DNA of 64,000 nt from Paramoeba atlantica. Taxonomy: Eukaryota > Discosea. The notes under the pieces were generated by a model. It saw nothing but the letters and a program-made list of their open reading frames with translations, was not told the DNA's origin and made no database searches. A program made the position numbers and the translations under genes. Numbering within the stretch: position 1 is the stretch's first letter; every line of letters begins with the position of its first letter. Below, in pieces: positions 58,316 through 64,000 of the stretch. Location of the stretch: assembly GCA_977017575.1 (NCBI GenBank), contig CDRNVI010000053.1:682001-746000 (forward strand), in the 5' to 3' direction.

Positions 58316-59755
58316 ATGGTAAAGCTTGACGCCACTATATTACAATACTTAGAAAAGGAGGACTTCCGCGTTCTCGCTGCGCTGGAATTGGCCATTCGAA
58401 ATCATGATCTAGTTCCCTCTCCCTTGATTGAAAGGATCGCTAATTTGCCTCGTGGAGGAGCACTGAAAAGGTTAAAGGAAATGCTAAAATATAAACTCAT
58501 CCATCATGATCGACAATTTTACGACGGATATGCGATGAAGTATGCTGCTTATGATTTTCTTGCCTTGCACACCTTTGCTCAACGAGGAGTGCTTTCCGGA
58601 ATTGGTTCAATGATGGGGTGTGGCAAAGAAAGTGATATTTATTTGTGCACTGACAAAGATGGGCAAGATCTTGTTATTAAACTGGAGCGCCTTGGACGAT
58701 GCTCTTTCCGAACAGTAGCTAAAAACCGGAACTACACGAAGAACGGTCGTCGTGGGGGTGCAAGTTGGTATTATCTTAGTCGTCTGGCAGCAACGAAAGA
58801 GTTTGCCTTTCTGCAAACCTTGTACGAGGAAGGCTACCCTGTGCCTCGTCCAGTAGACCACAATCGACACGCTATTGTAATGGAACGAGTCGATGGGGAG
58901 GTCTTGTACAACGCAAGAACGCTTCAAGATCCAACCCGGGCGTTTTATCAGTGTATTGATTTGATCGTTCGGCTTGCACAGAATGGATTTATTCACGGTG
59001 ATTTTAACGAATTCAACCTTCTTCTACGACGGGATACTGAGGAACTGGTGCTGATTGATTTTCCTCAAATGGTTTCCGTGCGTCATAAAAATGCGGTTGA
59101 ACTTTTCAACAGAGATATTCAATGCATTCACCATTTCTTCCTACGAAAGTACAAGCTGAGTTTTGACTACTGGCCCAAACTTGACATTGACGGTTCACGA
59201 ATAGGGTACTTAGATAGCCTTGTTCTAAAAGGAAAGTTTACTAAACAAGATGAAGAAGAGATGGAAAAGCTGATAAGTCAACAAAAGTCGTTGGAAGACT
59301 CACTAGAGCAAAGCTCCTCTGATACAGAATCTGCGTGTGGATCCTTAGATGGTGATTCTTCATGTGACGATGACTTAATATCTAATTCATCGTGTTTTCG
59401 AGATTCGAATTTAATGGAACAGGCAAGTAAGACGGATTCTTACGACAGATCAGTAAAAAATTGTCGTTCGTTTTCTGATTGCATAAACGCGGACCCGAGC
59501 AGTGAAAGAAAAATTCAAAACTCTTCTCTGAAGTGTGAAAGCACTTCAGATTGTTCAGGAGATATTGCCAGCGAATTTCTTGCTCGTCCTCATTTTTCGA
59601 ATCTAAAAGTAGATACCAAGCATATTCGTCAAAAAGTTGCGCAAGAAGGGGAAAGAAGAGCCTTTGGAGAATTCAAAGGTCGTTTAGCTCGCCGCAATCT
59701 ATTTAAGTCGCGCGACAAACGGCGTCTAAATGGGGAGTTAAGCAAATTGCTTTAA
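58316..59755 (+). CDS. RIO2: RIO2 atypical kinase/ATPase of 40S ribosome maturation
   Basis: 479 residues. The N-terminal winged helix (1-90; MVKLDATILQYLEKEDFRVL, then AYDFLALHTFAQRG) is specific to RIO2. The RIO kinase domain has GCGKESDIY as P-loop, VIKLERLGR with the ATP-binding Lys, RHAIVMERVDGE as hinge, HGDFNEFN as catalytic loop and LIDFPQM as metal-binding loop, all intact. The C-terminal 200 residues are acidic and Ser-rich, then basic. RIO2 binds pre-40S particles and its ATP hydrolysis triggers release during final 18S maturation. Confidence 0.93.
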   Translation: MVKLDATILQYLEKEDFRVLAALELAIRNHDLVPSPLIERIANLPRGGALKRLKEMLKYKLIHHDRQFYDGYAMKYAAYDFLALHTFAQRGVLSGIGSMMGCGKESDIYLCTDKDGQDLVIKLERLGRCSFRTVAKNRNYTKNGRRGGASWYYLSRLAATKEFAFLQTLYEEGYPVPRPVDHNRHAIVMERVDGEVLYNARTLQDPTRAFYQCIDLIVRLAQNGFIHGDFNEFNLLLRRDTEELVLIDFPQMVSVRHKNAVELFNRDIQCIHHFFLRKYKLSFDYWPKLDIDGSRIGYLDSLVLKGKFTKQDEEEMEKLISQQKSLEDSLEQSSSDTESACGSLDGDSSCDDDLISNSSCFRDSNLMEQASKTDSYDRSVKNCRSFSDCINADPSSERKIQNSSLKCESTSDCSGDIASEFLARPHFSNLKVDTKHIRQKVAQEGERRAFGEFKGRLARRNLFKSRDKRRLNGELSKLL

Positions 59756-60053
59756 AACTTGTAATACTATTTGATATAATGTATGTGCTGTGAAACGTAT
59801 ACTGAATTCGAGCAAAGGTATTATGAAAGGTATTATGAAACATAAACGTGTCTCCATTTGTAATAAATTCATTTGTTCCGCCTATGAAATAAACACTAAA
59901 ACGGATTTTTTAGGGTAAGATTGATTATAAGTTATGCATCTAGGACTGTATAGCTCATAGACAGCTAAATTTTAGTTAGAAACTACGTTGAGTTTCTAGA
60001 TCATTGGCATTTTGTCACTACCTTTGCTCTTACTCGCTTATCTAATTCTTACA
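59756..60053. other. spacer, nothing recognised
   Basis: AT-rich; aaggtattatgaaa is repeated at 59816-59838. No gene. Confidence 0.35.
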
Positions 60054-61151
60054 ATGCGGCTATTTTATTCCGTTTCACAACGTACACAATACATCGGCAC
60101 CGTGCCTGCTAATTTTTTAGAAAACAGTAAACTTTTCCCTCAATTTGGTTTGTGCTTTTCTCCCTGTCGGCGAATTTCATTACTGGAGAAAACGGCTCTT
60201 CTCCTTGCTCGATTAGCTTCTATAAAAAGTAGCATTACAAAATCACCAGAATCTCTTGATCAGTCGTCACAAGGGAAAAAAGGTCGAAGCAATTACTCTT
60301 CCGTTCAGAAGCACTCTTCTGTTGAAAACAAAATTCAGAATGCTTTGAAGGTTCTTGTCGATCATCCCATCCCCTCTCTTACGGCGGGCATTACCGGTAA
60401 GGCAAGTAAACTTTTAAAAGAACGGTTCCCAGAGTTATTCGATGAAATTGATTTAGAAAAGAATTCTGATTTCTCTCTCGATAATCTGATGATGGACAGC
60501 GGACGGCTCGTCTACTGGAAATGTTCCAACTGTGAAAAATCGTTTCGTAAATCTGTTGTAGAACGGGTCTACCTAACAAAATTTTGTCCCTACTGCGAGG
60601 AAGCCAATCGCCGTCCACTGGACAAATTCTATCCGGGGATCGCTAAAGAGTGGGACATCCTACGTAACCCTCTCCACCTTCGACCAAAGTTTGTGGAGAG
60701 TTCTTCCCTTGATTCATTGTGGTGGAAATGTGCAAAGTGTACCTATGGCTTTGAGGCCACCGTGAAGGCTCGGGTGGGCGGCGAGAGCTGTCCCAGGTGT
60801 CACCCCGTCCACGGAAACTGGGCCCTTCGACGTCCCGAAATTGCCAAAGAGTGGCACCCACTGCGGAACGGCGACCTCCGAGTGACGGACTTAAGCGAAA
60901 AGCACAATCGGTTGATCTGGTGGATGTGTCCGAAGTGCTCGTTTGAGTATGAGGCAGGGCTTCGTGATCGTACCGTGAAGGATGTAGGATGCCCTCTGTG
61001 CCAGACGCAGCCATCGCGAGGGTCCGAGGAAAAGACTCCAAAGCCGAAGCAGAGCGAACCTACGCAGGGGAATACCGGGCAAGAGGCCATCTCCACCGAG
61101 TCTGTTGCGGGGGCGAAAGACAAGACAAAAAAGAAGCATCCGAGCAAATAA
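60054..61151 (+). CDS. triple treble-clef zinc-ribbon protein (DUF4379 type)
   Basis: 365 residues from the first ATG. An in-frame upstream stretch back to TTG at 60012 is hydrophobic but has no ATG. Three zinc units of about 60 residues: WKCSNC...FCPYC, WWKCAKC...SCPRC and WWMCPKC...GCPLC, with linkers like GIAKEWDILRNP and EIAKEWHPLRNG, the hallmark P-x-IAKEWHPxRN of this family. The family occurs in bacteria and eukaryotic algae and protists with unknown role; RNA or DNA binding is a guess. The N-terminal 100 residues are basic and may be a mitochondrial or plastid presequence. The second half is GC-rich. Confidence 0.75.
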   Translation: MRLFYSVSQRTQYIGTVPANFLENSKLFPQFGLCFSPCRRISLLEKTALLLARLASIKSSITKSPESLDQSSQGKKGRSNYSSVQKHSSVENKIQNALKVLVDHPIPSLTAGITGKASKLLKERFPELFDEIDLEKNSDFSLDNLMMDSGRLVYWKCSNCEKSFRKSVVERVYLTKFCPYCEEANRRPLDKFYPGIAKEWDILRNPLHLRPKFVESSSLDSLWWKCAKCTYGFEATVKARVGGESCPRCHPVHGNWALRRPEIAKEWHPLRNGDLRVTDLSEKHNRLIWWMCPKCSFEYEAGLRDRTVKDVGCPLCQTQPSRGSEEKTPKPKQSEPTQGNTGQEAISTESVAGAKDKTKKKHPSK

Positions 61152-61535
61152 TATGTTGCTGCCTTCACATTATTGTAGAATTATTTGCTTCGTGCTATTC
61201 AAAATTTCGATTTTTGCATATACGTAAAGCAAGTGCAATGTAGCACAAGTAAAATATGTCTTAATGCGATGTACACTCAGTAACTTCCGTACGTCATGCA
61301 CTTGAGTAAGTTACGCGTTTACATACGCTTGTGCTGTACATACTACAGTCTGTAGGAATTCTTAGGGGTACAGTATTTTATATGTACTTAACAAAAATCG
61401 GAACATTGGTCGCTAAATACATCTCGACGATAAAGCTCATGTATTTCGCATTATACGTCATACTTATGTTATAGTAACTACTTAGTAAGTCTTACTAACA
61501 TTGCATACTTTTTTTACTTTATAGGACACTTCCCT
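61152..61535. other. spacer, nothing recognised
   Basis: AT-rich. It ends with tttttttactttatag (AG at 61523-61524), 11 bases before the importin ATG, fitting the acceptor pattern. Confidence 0.45.
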
Positions 61536-64000
61536 ATGTCCAGCGTAGTAGAGCTTTTGCTTAGTCTTGGAAATCCGGACAATGTCGTCCAAAGAAACGC
61601 GGAGGCAGTGATATACAATGCTCGGGATGAAAATCTTGGTGCCTTTCTTTCCGAACTCGTTCGCATCGTCCGAGACGAAAAAATCAACGAAATAGCCCGA
61701 CAGCAAGCTCTCATTCTTCTCAAGAATACTGTGGCCTTTAACGCTCGTGATGAGCAAAACAAGAAGTTACTAGAAAGTCGCTGGAATTCCATAGATCTAG
61801 ATACTCGTGCTAACGTTCGCAAAGAAATTCTTAATACTCTTGGATCTCCCACACGAGGAGTTCGTTTTATAGCTGCTCTAGTCGTGGCTAACTTGGCGCG
61901 CCTTGAGCTTCCTCGTCAACAGTGGCCGGAACTTCTTAATGCTTTGTTTCACGCGAGCAAAGCAAAAGGGCACATGGAAGCCGCTATCACCACTCTAGGG
62001 TACATATGCGAGGAAAGCAATTCCTGCAGTGCACTCGCAGAAGAACTCCAGCAGCATGCCAATCGCATTCTTGATTGTGTTATTAACGGTATGCGCGATA
62101 CCGATGAGGAAGTGTGTTATCAGAGTACGAACGCATTGTGTAATGCCATTACCTTTATTCATGGAAACATGGACGTTCCAGCGGAGAGGGATTTTATCAT
62201 GCAAACTATTTGTGCGAATTGCGTGAACCATGAACCTAGAACCATCGTGAAAGGTCTGGAATGTCTTGTTCGTATTGCCTTTGAATATTACACCGTTCTT
62301 TCATCGTACATGCCAGCGCTTTTTAGCCTTACCGTTCAGAGCATTCAGACAGAAAATGAAGATACAGCTCTTCAAGGGTTTCAATTTTGGACTACAATAT
62401 GCGAAGTAGAACTTGTACTTCTTGAAGAACATGAAGGAGAGGACTGCCAAGGTTATGCCTCAAAAGCTGCACCTCAAATTGTACCTGTGGCCCTCCAATC
62501 CTTATTGAAACAGGAGGAAGGTCAAAGTGATGACGATTGGAACGTATGCGCCGCAGGGGGTATATGTCTTCGAGGCTTCGCACAGGTTTTGAAAAATGAT
62601 ATTCTGTCCTATGTAATGCCATTCGTAACAAACAATGCGAAGGATAGCAACTGGAAAAACTGTGACGCAGCGCTAACCGCCTTTGGGGGTATTCTCGACG
62701 GGCCAGATACAGCCGCGGTAGGTCAAAGTATTACGGGGGCTATGCCTCTTCTTCTTCAGTACACAGCCAGTGATCAACATCCCATGGTGCGCGAGAGTGC
62801 CGTTTGGGTTCTCTCTCGTATAGCTAATTTTCACGCTCCCGTTATTCTCCAAGAGTATCTAGATCAAGTTGTTCGACTTTCAGCGGGGCTTATTGGAGAT
62901 ATCCCTTCTATAGGTAACAAAGCGTGTAGTATTCTTCACAATCTCTGTATTGAGCTGGAAGGTGACACAACAACTCCAGCTACAAACGCCATGTCGGCCT
63001 ATTTTGAGCCACTAGTTACGACACTTCTCCAGTGTATGGATCGTCCTAACGCTCATGAAAGTAACTTGCGTGGAGCGGCGCAGGAAACGCTTAACTCCCT
63101 ACTCAGCTGCGCGGCAGAAGATATATTTACTAAGGTGAACGCTCTGATACCTGAGTTCGTCGCTCGCATCGAAAAAACGACGGCCTCCATTACACCGGAT
63201 ATACCCACCTCGACTTTACAAGAACTCCAACTTACGCAAGGTCTTTTCTGCGGCTCCCTGCAGCACGTTTGTCATAAACTCGGAAAACGTCTCACAAAGG
63301 AAAGTGTTGCCCTGATGATGCGGGCGTGCCAGCGTGCCCTCGTCCCGGTAGGCGAAACAGTTTCTGAAGAGGCTGTGTTACTTGTGGGTGCCTTAGCGGC
63401 CGCAATAGGAACAAACTTCCAAAACTACCTACCCGATGTCGCTCCAGCTATCTTATCATCTCTACGAAACTGCAAGGAGCCCTCTTTATGCACTATTGCT
63501 GTGGGTACCGTAGGTGATATTGTTGCCGCACTTGGGACGCGCACCCCCGAATCTTTCTGTGACGAGTTCATAGGGGCCCTTTTGGCAAACGTTCGCTCGG
63601 ATGATCTTCCACAGAGCACGCGCCCTCCTATTCTTAGTTGTTTTGGTGACATTGCATTGCATACTGAAGGGATCTTTGAAAAGTATCTCCCTGTTGTAAT
63701 GAACGTTCTTGACAGCGCCGCCTCCGCCGTAGACACAATTGACCCGGAAAATGACGAAATGTTGGAATTCGGCGAGGATCTCAGGGAATCTATTTGCGAA
63801 GCCTTTACTGGAATAATTCAAGGAATGAAGGGAAAAATTTCCGTTTTAACTCCCTACGTCCCGAAATTCTTGCAATTTATCATGTCTAGTGGAATGGCCA
63901 AACAGGTTAGCGATCCTGTGCTGTCGCATTGCGTAAGTGTGTTGGGTGATTTGCTGAATGTGTTTGGTTCACAAACCAACCGGCAACATTGTCCGTCTGA
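61536..64000 (+). CDS. importin subunit beta-1 (karyopherin beta), cut by window edge
   Basis: An open frame of 821 codons runs from ATG 61536 to the window end without a stop. It is made of HEAT repeats. Recognisable stretches: ARQQALILLKNTVAFNARDE near 65, LGSPTRGVRFIAALVVANLA (importin-beta N-terminal, near 105-125), MRDTDEEVCYQSTNALC, LQGFQFWTTICEVE (near 285), DDDWNVCAAGGICL (near 330), MVRESAVWVLSRIANF and LDQVVRLSAGLIGD. These match importin beta-1, which carries importin-alpha-bound cargo through nuclear pores and is released by RanGTP. Typical length is about 860-880, so only the last 50 or so residues are missing. Confidence 0.92.
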   Translation, partial: MSSVVELLLSLGNPDNVVQRNAEAVIYNARDENLGAFLSELVRIVRDEKINEIARQQALILLKNTVAFNARDEQNKKLLESRWNSIDLDTRANVRKEILNTLGSPTRGVRFIAALVVANLARLELPRQQWPELLNALFHASKAKGHMEAAITTLGYICEESNSCSALAEELQQHANRILDCVINGMRDTDEEVCYQSTNALCNAITFIHGNMDVPAERDFIMQTICANCVNHEPRTIVKGLECLVRIAFEYYTVLSSYMPALFSLTVQSIQTENEDTALQGFQFWTTICEVELVLLEEHEGEDCQGYASKAAPQIVPVALQSLLKQEEGQSDDDWNVCAAGGICLRGFAQVLKNDILSYVMPFVTNNAKDSNWKNCDAALTAFGGILDGPDTAAVGQSITGAMPLLLQYTASDQHPMVRESAVWVLSRIANFHAPVILQEYLDQVVRLSAGLIGDIPSIGNKACSILHNLCIELEGDTTTPATNAMSAYFEPLVTTLLQCMDRPNAHESNLRGAAQETLNSLLSCAAEDIFTKVNALIPEFVARIEKTTASITPDIPTSTLQELQLTQGLFCGSLQHVCHKLGKRLTKESVALMMRACQRALVPVGETVSEEAVLLVGALAAAIGTNFQNYLPDVAPAILSSLRNCKEPSLCTIAVGTVGDIVAALGTRTPESFCDEFIGALLANVRSDDLPQSTRPPILSCFGDIALHTEGIFEKYLPVVMNVLDSAASAVDTIDPENDEMLEFGEDLRESICEAFTGIIQGMKGKISVLTPYVPKFLQFIMSSGMAKQVSDPVLSHCVSVLGDLLNVFGSQTNRQHCPS

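Noticed and set aside
1-64000. tRNA or rRNA genes
   Set aside because: I looked for T-loop and B-box-like phrases and rRNA-like blocks and found no convincing cloverleaf or conserved rRNA stretch; a covariance-model scan would be decisive.

Overview
The window looks like nuclear DNA of a microbial eukaryote: closely packed, apparently intronless protein genes with eukaryotic core functions (RNA polymerase III largest subunit, importin beta, RIO2, RER1, VPS54, PRP5, mitochondrial uL22m) mixed with LINEs and small DNA transposons. Base composition is moderately AT-rich in host genes and visibly GC-richer in the LINE block. Every supportable host gene, 27 in a row from 11.9 kb to the right edge, lies on the + strand, and many start codons are preceded within 10-60 bases by a pyrimidine-rich run ending in AG. 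That layout recalls polycistronic gene arrays with spliced-leader trans-splicing (Euglenozoa, some dinoflagellate relatives). The lineage cannot be fixed from sequence alone; an intron-poor alga or other protist remains possible.

Layout. 1-11.8 kb is a graveyard of mobile DNA: a tyrosine-recombinase relic (- strand), a decayed R2-type LINE with zinc fingers, a 2A-like motif, reverse transcriptase and C-terminal restriction-like endonuclease, then the 3' part of a second, related LINE, a 68-bp tandem repeat, a small TA-flanked MITE, a foldback-type dispersed repeat and a Tc1/mariner transposase relic. 11.9-26.9 kb carries an EXOG-like nuclease, a cyclophilin, an XRN exonuclease, mitochondrial proteins, and a phosphatase with an Rtf1-type Plus3 domain, interrupted by repeats at 13.8-14.8 kb. 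27.2-47 kb holds RER1, PPCS, VPS54, an RMD1-like protein, a DUF1796 protein with a Myb-like tail, a lipase, a dead DEAD-box/RRM protein, a 734-bp palindrome, a helical-repeat protein, a CWC25-like protein and PRP5. 47.3-51.5 kb is the Pol III subunit. 51.6-54.4 kb is a second transposon island with nested MITEs. 54.4-64 kb has an unknown protein, an ALG14-ALG13 fusion, RIO2, a triple zinc-ribbon protein and importin beta, cut by the window edge.

The genes do not form one pathway. They fall into RNA metabolism (XRN, PRP5, CWC25-like, dead helicase/RRM protein, RPC1, RIO2), the secretory pathway (RER1, VPS54, ALG14-ALG13), mitochondria (EXOG-like, uL22m, two small proteins, possibly helical-repeat proteins) and CoA synthesis (PPCS). 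The most unusual proteins are the Plus3-phosphatase fusion and the pseudo-DEAD plus tandem RRM/UHM-like protein. No tRNA, rRNA or CRISPR array was recognised.
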